From assembly GCA_019614645.1 (NCBI GenBank), contig JABWDB010000004.1, positions 20,150,001-20,214,000 on the forward strand: a stretch of 64,000 nucleotides of DNA. Direction: 5' to 3'. This document shows positions 23,050 through 36,917 of this stretch, in pieces. A program made the position numbers and the translations under genes. Position 1 is the stretch's first letter; each line of letters begins with the position of its first letter. This DNA is from Stratiolaelaps scimitus. Taxonomy: Eukaryota; Arthropoda; Arachnida; Mesostigmata; Laelapidae. Under the pieces are notes generated by a model that ran no database searches, was not told the DNA's origin, and saw nothing but the letters and a program-made list of their open reading frames with translations.

Positions 23050-24119
23050 CACCTAGTGAGCACGTAGATGCGCGGGTTCGATCCCTACAGTTGCACGTTT
23101 TCATTTTGGGGTCCGTCTTATGAAGCGATGCAAAAGCAGAACTGTGGACGTTAAATGTTGGCTGAGAATCAGTCCAGAAACATTTGTTTTAATAGCAGGT
23201 TACATTTTATAATGCAGTCTAAGTGAATCGCATCTTTCACGATTGATACAATTACTGCACGATGCAACTGCTATTGGAACGATATAAGAGTTCCATTGCA
23301 TTTTACGAGTCAGGGCCACCGAAGGTATTTGGATATCGACATTTCCAGTAACGGGGTAACAGTGATTCAACCCGACCAGCATACAAGTTTTTCAGAAAAA
23401 TTACATTAAATTGGTACCTACCCTAATATTGGACCTAATTTCTCTCGGAAACAGTAAAAAAATAAAGTAACAACTTAATCCCTTGTAGAAATGCCCACAC
23501 GATAACAAATTATCTCATGTGCAAGTATATTTAGATACAAAAGAAACAATATGGTGTGAGGATGGCTGTGGCAGGGAGAGATCAGGCCAGGAATGATTTT
23601 AGGCGCATAAAGTCACCAAGATTAGATCGGTTTGCAAACACTAATCTCTAGCGGGGGATTTAGGCACTTTCGGTTCGAAGCGCTTTCTTTCTCTTATCGA
23701 AAAATACAAGATTGTCGAGGAATCAAAATAGGCCTGGGCCAGGACGAGTTAAAGGTTTTACCCAATCTATTTGATACACTTCACTGATCTTAGCGAGTCA
23801 GCGATTTCGGTGGTTATAGCAGATGTCTAGAAGGTCTCGTGCTACAACATACAAGTGCTGCCATCCTGACGAATAGACTCTTAGCCAGCTATCTATCAGC
23901 TCGCCTCATTCTTTACCCCCTGCAACTACAGAGCCTGACAAAGTTCAACATCGGTATCACGTTGTTAAATACTTACAGCGATAACGGTGGTCATCTAACG
24001 TTAATTGAATCGATTGCTTAATTTCACTATTCCTTGATTCTGCCTATATCTTGTCGCGTACCAAATATCATGGGGGCAATAAATGAGCCGTTCAAAGGAC
24101 TAATTATATATCCTCTAGT

Positions 24120-24154
<35 letters not shown>

Positions 24155-27100
24155 TTAGCAATTTTAGCGCAACAAGTGTTAAATTAAATACCCTTATTGA
24201 TCCCTCCCCATTACCCACTGTTGTTAAACATTTTCAGGTGCGGTTCCTGTTGGCGATGGGCCCGTGTTCCCGAAGCAGTACACGGCCACTGGATACATAC
24301 TTCTGCCCTATTGCGAGCTGAAGGAGCCTTTTGTGGCCTACTATGACGCTGACGCTGGGAAGTCACGAATCGATTACTACGATGGAGAAATGAAAACGTT
24401 CGCCGGAGACGAAGGTCAGCTGTTCGCCGAGTTCGCTATGCCGATTTATAATCTATCGTTGGCACAAAAATTGCTAAATCACAAGCTTTAGCAAGGCTTC
24501 GAGCTTTGGAGTTTTGCTGTACTATTGTACCCCACAACCTCCTCTCTCTCTCTCTGTTATTTAGTTAGCTCGATTTTGGCAAATTTTGCCTTCTATCTGA
24601 AGAGAATGGCGGGGTGCATTCAGCTAACAAACAGTGGATTCGAATTTTAATGCTTCCCCCTTGAGCTAGGCTATTGGCTAAATGCGTTAAACAAGGTAAG
24701 GCAAGACAGTTACGTCGTATATCTGTTATTGGCATTCGCTGTTTAGGCTCCTTCAAGGTGGTGTGGTCTCCGAACGAAAAGTCGCATGTACCAGAAGAGA
24801 ACTGCTATGCATCGGGTCCAGCAGACGCGCAGAATATCCTACCGGACCTGAGTCAATTCAAGTTCGTCAGGACGGAGCCGTGCGAGACCGGCTCAACCAT
24901 ACTCGTGAAACCTTTCCTCCGCTCGTCCAAGTGCTATCGTTACGAGTACGAGGCGAAAAAGTTCGATCGAACGTCCAAATACACGTTCTGGGCCACTCAG
25001 TAAGTCTACCACAACGAAACATAAATCGGACTGCCAATATTTGTTTAGAAGAGGCTTGCTATTTCAAAAGCGGAGTTCTGCATAGAGTGACAAGTGTAAA
25101 ACTCAATAGGATTTGTCATATTCTAATAACTGAATATCAAGTATAGGTTATACCTAGCTTCGTCAAATGGCCACACTTGGTTTAGACAAGTTCTGACGTT
25201 CAACGCTCGCAAACAAACAATAAAGTAAGCAAACCACAAATGATAGAAAATACAAATATTACCTAGAAAACAGCTCAAAGCAAACCAGAACATTCTGCAG
25301 ATTCTTCCTTTTATCGTGAATTGACGATATTCATCCGAGATGCAAACACGCTACATAAACACAAACCAAGTGCTCGTGTAAGCGGCGTATGCCCGACTAA
25401 ATTCGGCATATTTTGTCTGAATTTTATACCACTTTTAGGGACGACGACAACAATGCCGTTCCTGTCCGTTATGAGATGATGGGTTATGACTCATTGCTTG
25501 GCTCGCATTTCGATAAATATGAGGTCCTCTACACCGACTACACTCCAGGACCCGTCGACGGGGATGTCTTTGACGTCAAGACCGTTATCAGTTAGTACTT
25601 AAAATGCGGGGCTTTCACTATCATACGCATCGTACGAATGGCACATTTCGTTGTGTCTGGAATACCGTCAAATCTTAACGAAACATTTCCGTTGCACATA
25701 TTATACGATACTATTGATCCAAAAATGTATTTTGCCAATCAGGGTGGTTATTATGCATTGGCGCACACAGCTGAATGTGTTCTCAGACAGGTCGAGCGTA
25801 AGTGATGCCTAGAAAAACGATGTCTGTCAATGTCGTGCCGTCAACAAATATCATTAACCATTTTGCCTGTTTATAGACAAGGCCTGCGTGCCTTTCCCAT
25901 CGCCACCGGGCGTATCCTCGGCTCACCTGTTCAATCCGATGAGAGAGTTCATCAACGGTCACGACTCACACGTCGACGAGCACTTCGAGCACTTCAAGAG
26001 CACTCATGACAAAGCGTACAGCCACTCGACTGAGGAGACCATCCGAAAAGACAACTTCCGCCACAACCAGCGCTTCGTCAATTCGATGAACCGTCGTAAC
26101 CTCAGCTACGCGCTGAAGCTCAACAATCGCGCCGACTGGAACCAGGAGGAGTTTAGACAGACTCGAGGACGACTGCTATCAACGAATGCTAAGTCGCGCG
26201 GCAAGGCTTTCCCGAAGGAACTCTTCGATCGGCGTCCACTGCCAGACTACGTCGATTGGCGTCTCGAAGGAGCTGTCACCCCGGTGAAGGATCAGGCTAT
26301 CTGCGGTTCCTGCTGGAGCTTCGGTACTGTGGGCCATATCGAGGGCGCGTACTTCCTCAAGCACGGGGAGCTGGTTCGCTTTGCTGAACAACAGCTTGTC
26401 GACTGCTCGTGGAGTTCCGGAAACGACGCGTGCGATGGTGGTCTCGACTTTGTCGCATACGACTACATTGAGAAGTACGGCCTCGCGACCAACGAGCAGT
26501 ACGGCCCCTACCGTGGCATTGTACGTATTCAACCAGTGCGAAACTGTCAGGGTGATTTTGTCTACCTAGAAATAGGTATTGTGTATCCACGTTTCTCAAA
26601 CGATCTAAGACCTAAACACGACTTTCTTAGCTTTTATGTTCAATGTGATGATTGTCGTCGGTTATAATTTAGCTGTGCCGCGTGAAGCAGCAGCTGTTGT
26701 TTGTCAATTGTGCTCACTCATATTCGTCCTTGATTTGTTCACCCGCAGGATGGCAAGTGCAGGGACTCAGAAATCAAGAACAAGCCTATCACAACATTGA
26801 AGGGCTACACGAACGTAACCGACGAGGATCAGCTGCGTAAAGCAGTCGCGTTCATTGGTCCCATCTCAGTGGCTATTGATGCCTCGAGGCCTTCGTTGAG
26901 CTTCTATTCTCACGGAGTCTACAAGGATCCTGATTGCAGTACGTAAAATCACTATTTTGTTGTTCTTATCATCATCCAGTATACACAGTGGAACACAACT
27001 CGAAGAGGGACAAGAAACATCAACCGGAAGGGGACCCCTTTATCGCTGATATATACCCTTAGAACAGCTTGCACTTGTGGACCGTCAATCAAAAAAGGCA

Positions 27101-27364
27101 AACAATATATATATATATGTATATAATCACTTCGATTTTGATGGTGGTCATAACTGTATGTGTGCTCCGCTCGATTTTCATCCAGGTTCTACCGTGTTGG
27201 ACCACGCCGTCTTGGCCGTCGGTTATGGCACCCTCCACGGCGAGCCTTACTGGCTAATCAAGAACTCCTGGTCTACCTATTGGGGTAACGATGGCTACGT
27301 CCTGATCTCCCAAGAGAACAACATGTGCGGTGTTGCTTCCCAGGCGACATACGTCGAACTCTAG
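21533..27364 (+). CDS. 26/29 kDa-type papain-family (C1A) cysteine proteinase, seven exons
   Basis: Exons 21533-21584, 24238-24414, 24747-24999, 25439-25590, 25877-26520, 26749-26938 and 27186-27364 join in perfect phase to 548 codons plus stop. Residues 1-17 are a signal peptide ([17 protein letters not shown]). Residues about 20-211 are the N-terminal domain that marks the 26/29 kDa proteinase subfamily. An I29-like propeptide follows ([13 protein letters not shown], about 248-305), then the papain domain from about 333 (LPDYVDWR). The catalytic set is complete: Gln351, Cys357 (CGSCWSF), His496 ([11 protein letters not shown]) and Asn516 (KNSWSTYWG). Length equals that usual for the insect family (about 550 aa). 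Probably secreted or lysosomal and involved in protein degradation. The exon 2 donor (gtcagc) is the weakest border. Confidence 0.93.
23015..23045. repeat. (AT)n microsatellite in intron 1 of the proteinase
   Basis: About 30 bp of alternating AT directly before the repeat copy at 23051. Confidence 0.9.
23051..23189 (+). repeat. SINE-like element copy in proteinase intron 1
   Basis: Begins acctagtgagcacgtagatg, with a B-box match gggttcgatccct. It continues through ggggtccgtcttatgaagcg and gtggacgttaaatgttggct to the tcagtccagaaac end. It aligns over nearly its whole length with 4540-4704, with a shorter head. A (TA)n tract abuts its 5' side. No target-site duplication seen. Confidence 0.75.
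24123..24150. repeat. (AT)n microsatellite near the proteinase exon 2 acceptor
   Basis: About 28 bp of alternating AT, 87 bp before the exon 2 acceptor. Confidence 0.9.
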
Positions 27365-27902
27365 AAACCGCTGTCGTCCGGACAGGCAAACGGCTCTAAG
27401 CTATTGTCAAAATATGAAATCTTACACTAAAACTTGAACGAGAATTTGTTAAACATCTATGTTAGATTCACTAAGTGATATTGTGCAACAACAAGATAGT
27501 GAATGTTTACGATTATGAGCAAACAGAGCCGCCTGTTTACCAAATAGGATTAAAAAATGAATACAATAATGATAATAATAATAATAATAAAATTGTGATC
27601 ACACTTTACCGTGATGAAACTCCGTTGCTATCTTCATTCTCCACTGATCACATACAATACTGCACCTGAAAAAATCTTATAAGCCAGTTTCCGCTCATGC
27701 TATTCAATCCACGGAAAGCCTCACCACGATTGCGCTAGTTCCTCATTTTTTGTTAGATCCTCCACCGTTAAATTTGACCCATGAGAAAACAAGCTATGAG
27801 CTTCAACCTAGTAACATACAAGCGACAAGCGATATTTCAACTACAGATGATTTACCGTATATACCTGAGACAGCTGTCACACTAGAAGAACGACACCCGT
27901 CC

Positions 27903-27918
27903 AATAAACTTTAATAAA
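27903..27918 (+). terminator. Candidate poly(A) signals of the cysteine proteinase
   Basis: Two AATAAA hexamers, at 27903 and 27913, lie about 540 nt after the stop codon. An alternative AATAAA lies at the end of an AAT run around 27583. Confidence 0.4.
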
Positions 27919-28598
27919 TAGTCGGTTTTTAATCGGCATTCGCGTCACTCTCCCTTTCATTCGTAATCTTCATCAATCTTCGGCGTTCAGAGCTGCTTTA
28001 TCTCTCTCTCTCTCTCTCTCTCCGGTAGCATTCATTTTTCAGTCTATTTACAACGTGTATATCTATTTATGTATTTATTAAGAATAATAATGTGTTATTA
28101 TTAATATCCATATAATAATCACCAGCATCACCACTATCATCATCATGAAGTTCCTTGATCCAGTTGACGTCAACCCATCAGCCATCATCATTTTTGACCA
28201 CATATTGCCTTTTCCACCATGGCATTGAACCGCAGTAATGCTGGCCATTCCTGGACCTTTTTGGTGGTGTCCACATTTGTTTGCATTCGAATTTCCGCCG
28301 ACTGCTGCTGCTGCTGCTACCGCTGCAACGGCCTCCCTTGCGTCATACATCTCTATCTGTGTATTTATTTATCTATATATCTTCATGTTTTCGGCCACTG
28401 ATCCGTAGAAGAGGAAAAAGAAGACAGTAAATCAAGTTAGGTTTCTTTGCTCTCTCTCTCTCTCCCGCGCTCGCTTCGACTCGTCTCTCCCTCGCATATC
28501 ATCGATATCGCGTTTGTCATTTTGGCTTGTATCGTTCTCCGCTATTTGCTACCTCTTCCTTACGGTATATGCACGTTGTGTCTGTATATGTGTCTGTA

Positions 28599-28615
28599 CT
28601 CTCTCTCTCTCTCTG

Positions 28616-28646
<31 letters not shown>
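28599..28646. repeat. Compound (CT)n(TA)n microsatellite
   Basis: Alternating CT passes directly into alternating TA. A second (TA)n of similar length follows at 28739-28761. Confidence 0.9.
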
Positions 28647-31600
28647 GTCTCCTTGTTTCCAGCGGTGTCAGTGCCACAGTGTTACAATTATTCCGACATC
28701 CGGTGTGCTTACTCATTGCTTACATATGCCCGTCCCAATATATATATATATATATATATATGTGTCGTGTTATTGTAACTCGAAATTCCAAACGCCAGTA
28801 TTTTGTTCATCGCTATTGTCACTAAATATTGTAATTATTATTCTTATTACTGGTATTAGCAGAAGCAGCAGTGGATCCGATTGTTATTAATTACTATATT
28901 GTATAATATATATATATATATATCTATAAACTACCAAATATCCACGATTTTGTTAACTACGCTAACCTACGAACGCTGACCTAATGATACACTTTATTCT
29001 CACACGATGTTTTGCTAGATCGAGGATGAAATGGAGATATGAGAAGTCGAGGACTATTAATCAATCTCCACTTTGGCCATAAAGCACAAACTTACTGTTT
29101 CGCATCTCGCTCCGTGCACAAAATGTTCTAGTCGTCCGTCTACTGAGAGCAATGACGGTTTTCGTTTGCGACAGGTGCTAAGAGTACGCGATGATGTCAA
29201 CATTCAGATTGGATTACCGCTGAATTCTTGTTTTGTGGATATCGAGCAAAAATAGCCTAATTATACGTTCGATTTCCATTCAACCACTTCTATGCATAGT
29301 AGAGGTCTATTGGTCACAGCTGATGTTGGTGTCGTCCGTCACCGACCATCGTTAAAATATCCATAAGATGAACATAATAAGCTTATTATTAGCATTGCGA
29401 AGGGTTGGATTTTGTCACGCTTAATGAACCAAGCAGCCTTAAGTTTGCTATAATTGAGTTCTATTCAGCCGGTAAGATGAAACACAAGAAAATTCATAGC
29501 AAAATGTCGTCAACTACTTCCGCCGATTTCACAATGTTGAGATGCCGATCGGTTGATCAATCAATGGGTCAGCGTATGTATATATATATATAGTCTTTCA
29601 CTATCGGGATGTTACTTATTTGTTTGACGCTAATATGAAAAATAGACTTTCGATCAGGCATCTTGCCTCAACAGTAAACGTCATGGTGTCCATGTACGTA
29701 TCCGTCTTCGTATTATAATTATTATTACTATTAATCATCCTCTACTTCTTCTCATCGCATCCATCATACGACGCCCGACAACCTACACCATTCCATACAC
29801 AAGAAAATCCAGCTCTCCTGCGAGTAACACTTCACCTAACGAGTCTCGAGTGCTTCCCATCGTCCGCTAGTGTCCCCTATTATAAAATGGTATACCAGAC
29901 GCGAATTCTGTGCTTCGTTTTGCCAGGATAGCGAAAACGTGGCGTTTGCAGGAAACTCCGCAAGCCAGAGTCGATGAGAACTGAAATCCATGAACTCATT
30001 TATCTGAACTACAATCGATCTCTCCCACCCTTGCTTTCTGTCGCCCCAACAATTTTTGTCCTTCAAATTACGGCTTGTCTCGGCCTGATGGAGGCCTGCC
30101 AGAGTTCATATCGTTTGTCCCCTTTACCCTTCCTATATAGCGCAGTACTTAATTGTTTGGAGCAATTGCTTGCAAGAGCAAATACTTTAAGAGACCACGT
30201 TCACTCAAAGCGTTTAGTTCACCACAACAATAATCGTGATTGCAAGCTCTGGGACGAACGAATTCGATTACAGAATCACTCATAAACCTCCATGTACTCC
30301 AAGGAGTAGCTCCTGTTATCGTGCTGTTCACAGATCTAACTAGAGGCAACAACTTCGTTCGATGAAACGAAAGTGCATTTTCTCTCAAACCACCTTGGGT
30401 GCCGTGTTTTTTTGCTCTCCCCAATGCGGTCAAGGAACTTTGAAAATGGGAGAACGTCGTAGCTCAAGTGCAAATCGGTACATTACACGGTTATAACTTT
30501 CACATGGAAATAGGCTTTCGATCGAGGTGCTGGTGGTCGACAGGAACCAAGTGTGCTGCCCACCAATCTAATATGTGTTGATAACGGATAACATCGTATT
30601 AAAGAATCGCAAATCATTTTGCTAAATCGCTGAAGTGATTGATTTCTAAAACCACTCGCAGGTTTAATCGGCTGCCTGATTATATGTATCTAGTCATCAA
30701 CACTTGCCGTAAGAACACGTCAATTACCTATTTGGTCATGCACAGCTGTTAGATATTCATCGCAATGGTATTACTGGCCCATAACCAACCGAAAATTTTC
30801 AACGTAGTCGTTGTCACGATGTGTGCGATCAAGACCAGTCATGTTTCAAACGGTTACCCTCGTCGAAGTCTTTGTTTGATTTTCTCGGCCCACAATACTA
30901 CGCTGGAACCTCTCGGATCCAGATGTGTCATTAGGTGTGTTTTCTGTTAAGGTGTGGCAACAACCACCGAATTATGAATCAAATCCTTCCAGTTACATCC
31001 ATAACCTCGGCCGGCAGCCAAGGCTGAACGCTATTTAGGGTGTGCTTCCCAATTCGCGTGTTTTTTCGCTTTCTTCTATGCAGAACAATGCGTTTCAGTT
31101 TCAGCTAGCCCTTGGGTTGATCGGTGACAGGCCCAGTCTATAAAGCACTTAATAGTGGTAACCGTTGAATTCCCTAACGTTATGTGAGGGACGCACCCAT
31201 GACTAACCCCCCCCCATCCGTGATGTATATAGATCTATAATATAATCAGCCCCTTAGCATTATATATATATATATTCAGGTCCAGCTGCTGTCGGTTGTT
31301 CTGTTAGTAAGCGTAATACAGTACAAATACAAGACCTATTGTTAATTAGAATCTCGTCGTCTATCTTGGCAGTAGATTGACCGGAGCTGCGTCTGTCAGT
31401 GTAATGGGGTCTGTGTCTGTGAAATCAGTTTATTTCCCCTTAGGTGTCGTTCTCGAATACCGTCACGATTACGAAGGAATAAGCAGGTATTTTTTTCCTT
31501 TTGAAGCAAAAAGCCAATTCATAATCTGACACTCTGATAATCTGAATTCGTGGACAGCAATCACCCCCATTTCGGTCGCTCCGCACCACCCTCTAGAAAA

Positions 31601-32931
31601 CCGGGACATAGCCCCAAGAAAATCCATACTTCAAATATGCCCCGTGTCGACCTGTATGAAAGCTATTGCCCTTCTGAAAAGTTCCGCCGTCGCTATTTCA
31701 CACTCTCTCTTCATAGGTCATCATTCACATGGTTTCAGTCTTCTCACTGATCACAAAGAATACCGCCGGTCATATCTCTATAATGGGTTCCAAGAGCTCA
31801 GTTGTATTGCGGGCGAGTTGGGTGCAGGTATCCCGCCACACAACGCCTTTAAGGATGGTGTCTAATATCGAGTGTGCTGCGTGCCACCACCACACTCCGC
31901 TCTCTCGCCCAGTCGAAAACTAGAACCATAATACGGCTCCGTACGGCGGAGAACGCCAGGACGAACACAATGTGTATAACCCCAGTGGTATCTTGTTAGA
32001 GTGCGACGGATCACTGTGGTGGGGCTGTCCATGTGTTTGCTATCTACACTCCACAGTGTGATCAGTGACGAACCATGAATGATGCTGCCTGCTTTGTAAT
32101 CGTAATAATAATAATAATAGAATAATAATAGTAATTATGATCATCATTTACATCGTAATCGTAGTAATTCTCATCAGCATCATCATCAGTAACCGGCATT
32201 CTTCTCAAAGCTAACTCGTAACTAGGTGTAGTAGTAACGTTAGCTGAAATAGCAGATGTATAGCCACGTGTACAGGACCTATTTTGTACGGGGTCTATCT
32301 ATATTATACCTTATATATATTATATCCTATCCGTGTGTGGGAACGTGGCGGTACAACTGTGAATTTATCGTTATTCTCACCCTGCTGCTGTCACTGTCCA
32401 CCCATCAATGTTCATCTCTATCCAACGACTCGGGTAGCTCAGCATCCCACACTTAGAGAGAACGAGGTTCTCCTTTTGCATTCGTCATTTAGTGTCCATT
32501 GCTGTACATCAACAACAGCAGCAGCAGCAGTTCCCCTTGTCCCGATCGGGAGTCTGTTAGCTTAGAAATAGAGAGTCTGGCTGGGGGCGATCTTATTTTG
32601 CTCGTTGAGCTTTGCTTCGTGATAGTAGTAGCATAGCGCCGTCTGCGCGTATCGGACTCGACAATTGATTCGACATAAGCACGTGCAGGCGGAGCGAAGC
32701 GGCGGGAATAGGCACTTCTTATTAGATCGTATGATAGGATTCGATTTGTTGTTGGTGCTGCTTGAACAACGTGGTGGTGCTGGCGGATGTTGTTGCTGAT
32801 TGTTGCTGTTGTTGTAGTTATCGCTGTTGTTTTTCTATATGCAGTAACGATCCGTCTAAAATATACGGCGGTGAGCGGGCGGCTTCTATGGGAGGCTCGA
32901 GCATCTGACGGCTACCTGGGTTGATGTCCGA

Positions 32932-32957
32932 TTCTCTCTCTCTCTCTCTCTCTCTCT
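32932..32957. repeat. (CT)n microsatellite
   Basis: About 13 CT units. Confidence 0.9.
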
Positions 32958-33003
32958 TCTTCTGATCGTGGTTATGCTGTTTGCATTTCAATGTGGCTCT
33001 CAA

Positions 33004-33009
33004 TTTATT
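33004..33009 (-). terminator. Candidate poly(A) signal of MO25
   Basis: TTTATT on the plus strand, that is AATAAA on the transcribed strand, about 190 nt past the MO25 stop codon. Confidence 0.4.
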
Positions 33010-33200
33010 GGCTATGCCATCATCCTCATCATCATAATCGAATCCATAGTCGCATATTCGAGCATTGAATACACGGGGCCAATGCCTGATGATGGCGCGT
33101 GGTGGCGTGCTCGGTCTACAATATAATAATAGGCAAAAAAAAGAAACACGTCTCGGACACACCGCAGCAGCAGCGGAAGCAGCAGCAGTCGCACTTGATT

Positions 33201-35934
33201 TTAGTGGCTGTTTCCGGCTGCTCCGGCGGTACCCGCCGTTGAACTGGTGCTCGGGCCTTGGCTCGCTGCTAATGTGACACTGGCCGTATGTTGAGGCGTT
33301 GTTTGTGGCGAATCCGTGAGCGGTTTCAGCTCGCGGATCTGTCGAATGAGGTAGGCTTTCTCGTCGTTGAACTGCTCATCCTCAGCACGATCTGTGTGGA
33401 ATCTGTAACATTTACACCATAAGCACAGCTAGCGTGAGAGAGAGAGAGTTGGAGACTCACACGTGAAGGGTGCGCAATCTGTGGTCACCTACGAGCGATG
33501 GCGTAATGAAGTCATAGTCGGGTGTAAGTAGCTAAGTGTGAACGGGCGAGGCTGTTGCGTATTTTATACGACTTGGGAAGAATATCATTGCGATTTATAT
33601 TATTGAGCCAACACAGTGACCATACGCGCTGTGTATCTAACTTCGTATTTAATTAATGACATGCCAACGCGCGCACGCTCGATATAAAAGAGTCTTTACC
33701 TGATGAGCAACGCTTCAAAACGCTTCTAAAATGTCCATATTTTGTATACACATAAAATAAATATTTTCTTAAAATACGTATACCAGAAGTACACCTGGTA
33801 ACGACAACCATTTGTAATCACCTACTTAACAATAACAAACCATGGATAGCCACAGATCTAATGCAATCGAATGAATCACTCCACCTATACCACTTGTTAT
33901 AGACGATATATGACAGAGCTTAGAAAATTAGGGCCGATGGCGTCATCGGTGCAAAATAATGATCCTTGGTCGAGTGCGCAGTCAGTGAAACTTTCTATTG
34001 TGGTAAACACAGTACTGCCCAACGAAGATCACACAGTTGAATCACAGCCAGCCAGCGGATTCGATGGACAGGCTGATGCTGGGCGGATGCGTTACTCAAT
34101 ATATCATAAACTAGTCAACAGGCGTGTATATGCATACTCGTGCGGCATGTACAGCTCACATATACATTTAATGTGAACGAAGGTTAAGATGAATTAGAAT
34201 CTTTCGGAATAATTGTTATACTATAATAAGAATAATAATAATTTATTCTCATTATTATTTTTATTGTAATCATTAATTCGAGTTGAGAGGGGCCCTTGCT
34301 AAGAAAAACGCATATCGGTTAGGGCGCCACTACGAACCTCGTTAGAAAGTCGACGAGTTTGTCCCGATTTCGCAAGAGGATGTCGAGAATCGGCTTCGGC
34401 TTGTTCGGGTTAGCAACGAAGACCTTGAACACGTGGAACGCCTCAAACTGGATATTTCGTGACCGCTCCTTCAGCATCATCATCATAAGCTTCAGGTTAT
34501 CCGCGGACGAAATGTACCTGTGAAGTGAACGGACCAAGTGTGTGTGTGATAAAACAGAGATACAAGATGCGCCAAGGTGTGTCAGATGTCGAAATTAATC
34601 TATCGAAGTGTTATTATTATTAGTATTATTGTTGTTGTTGTTACTATTCATATATATGCAATCATAGGGGAATAGTTGGAAACTTTATTGTCAAACGCGA
34701 AATTAACACGGAGACAGTTGTAGATTTTAGCAATGGGGGACAGGTTAGAATTTCGTTGAAATATCTCTTTTCACACCGAGTTGGGCCAGCGTTCACGATA
34801 TCAATAGAACTCAGTACTTTGTCATGATATTGAAGTTGTGCCGATCGAGGAGAAGCTCGCCGAGCAGCTTGAGCGACTGCCGTTTCGTCACGTAGTTATC
34901 ACTGTTGAGAAGAGCTTGATAGTGGCTGAACACCTTATCGTAATTCGTTTCAAGAAATTCCGCTGATAACACCTGCGACACAACGACAACAAGAGTCATA
35001 GACGGGTGAGTCGGAACGACGTAGACATGGATCCGTATAGACAATGGTGAGGTTATATCTGCATCAACGAAATTCGAGATAGCAATTTTAATATATATAC
35101 ATATACATTGAGTTGGTAGATATTATTATATATAGATTTAGTGTCACGAGGATCGTTTATAATAATAATAACTAGAAGAGCACTCCTTCCTTTAAAGAGC
35201 ATCTTCGTCCCTGTGCTCAGTAACGCATACCTTATGACGGGTGAGTAACTCTTTAAAAGTTGAGAAGGCATCCGACGCGATATCAAATGAAGACGATTCA
35301 ATAAAACCGAAAAATTTGTAAAAGTCCTCCGAGCAGAGTACAAGTTTGGCGAGACTCTCGTGTCGAGCACATTCGCGAAGCATTCCACCACAATTCAGAG
35401 CAATATCCTGCTTCTCGTATCCGGCAATTAGCGTGAACACAATTGGCGGTTTCATTAGGATGTATTCAACGGTAGGATATCGCTGGCCGATCTGCCGCCG
35501 CAAAATGTTGTTGAAGATTAAGGCCACATCTTTCTTCCCCTCGAAGTCAATCTTCTGAAGGTTTTCAATCAGCATATAGAGCAGATTTGATGTGTACAAC
35601 TCCTGCGAAAGAACAACGAATCAGAGAAAAAAGAAAGCGAAAACACGTTCGATTAATTATCAAATAGCAGTAATAAAGCGTAATTAGCATAACGGCAATG
35701 ATTGAACACACCTTGCCTCATAGGAAGAGCCAACGAACAAACGTGGTATTCGGTAAAGGAAAGAGATTGGAGCAACTTATGTCAACACCAAATATCTGGA
35801 AACATTTTAGTCATTTTAGGGGGCAGTTTGTGTTGCAGCAAAAAACTTTACCGGTTAGAAACGTAGCAAATTTGACTGTTTTTATAGACGCATGTCTGCG
35901 TATAACATTGTGATGAATACTGGGAGAATGACAA

Positions 35935-35983
<49 letters not shown>

Positions 35984-35984
35984 G

Positions 35985-36045
<61 letters not shown>

Positions 36046-36865
36046 CAATATAATAGCATGTTCTCCTTGACTGGATGGGTCAAATGAGTTCTCTCAATTA
36101 AAAACCTTGTCGAGAACTTCCTGGCAGTGTACTCTAATACCAACAGGCTACAGTTCGGCATGATCTAAACTGATGACGAACGTGATCAATCGACTTGACC
36201 TCGTCGTTGTATATCTGCCTTTGTTAGGGGGTCCGGGCCTGACCCAATCGGCCCGTAGCTGCCCTTCAAATAGACAAGCGCTCCACCCTCCCCCGCCGTC
36301 CGGCAAATAGGACATTTCAGCCAGTGGTGTGTGTGTGTCTTGACCGAGCAGATGGCCTTGCCCGACAGAGCTTGCAAACAACAACCAGCTCAATGGGAAC
36401 TCTTACAGGATAGATATTGCTTACATAATAGTAATCCCGCTTACGTAGCCACGTCTGCTCGCATCGCTCCAAATATCAGCTCGTGGACATGCAACATCGA
36501 GCGGTCAATGAGACCCACGACAAGCTGCGGGTGCACTTATGAGACTTATGGCAACCGCTGGCAAATACTACGACTAGCTAAGTTATTATATAATTGTATC
36601 ATGGGAGTCCTTCTCCAAAGGACTCCCACGATTCGCGAGACTGATACCCCACTAACGACGATGCTACTGTGATGCTTAACTATGATAAGCATAAGCCGTC
36701 TAAAATTGCATCTCACTAGGATCAGCGTGTGGCTAAAAACAATGAAGCCGATGTATTGTTGAGCTTGCTGTTAATCGCTCATCGAATAAGCAGCTGGTGC
36801 CACCACCGCCGCCGCCGCCGGCCACTCGGTTTACCAAGTGGCCAGCGGCGGTAATTTACCATTTA

Positions 36866-36917
<52 letters not shown>

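Larger units (their letters stand above)
27919..33003. other. Spacer between convergent proteinase and MO25 genes
   Basis: Both flanking genes end here. Contents: (TC)n at 28001-28022, a CT then TA compound tract at 28599-28646, (TA)n at 28739-28761 and about 28903-28922, AAT/TAA runs near 32100-32135, and (CT)n at 32932-32957. The stretch 28078-28350 gives a reverse open frame rich in Ala and Met from a GCT/CAT triplet run; I do not accept it as a gene. No other supported feature. Confidence 0.55.

Noticed and set aside
28078..28350. Ala/Met-rich reverse open frame between the proteinase and MO25
   Set aside because: Built on GCT and CAT triplet runs with no domain or splice context. It might lie in a long 3' UTR, but nothing shows it.
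31644..31865. Open frame with LLTDHK, reminiscent of a Ty3/gypsy RNase H motif
   Set aside because: The surrounding residues do not fit the RNase H pattern, and no reverse transcriptase or integrase blocks are nearby.
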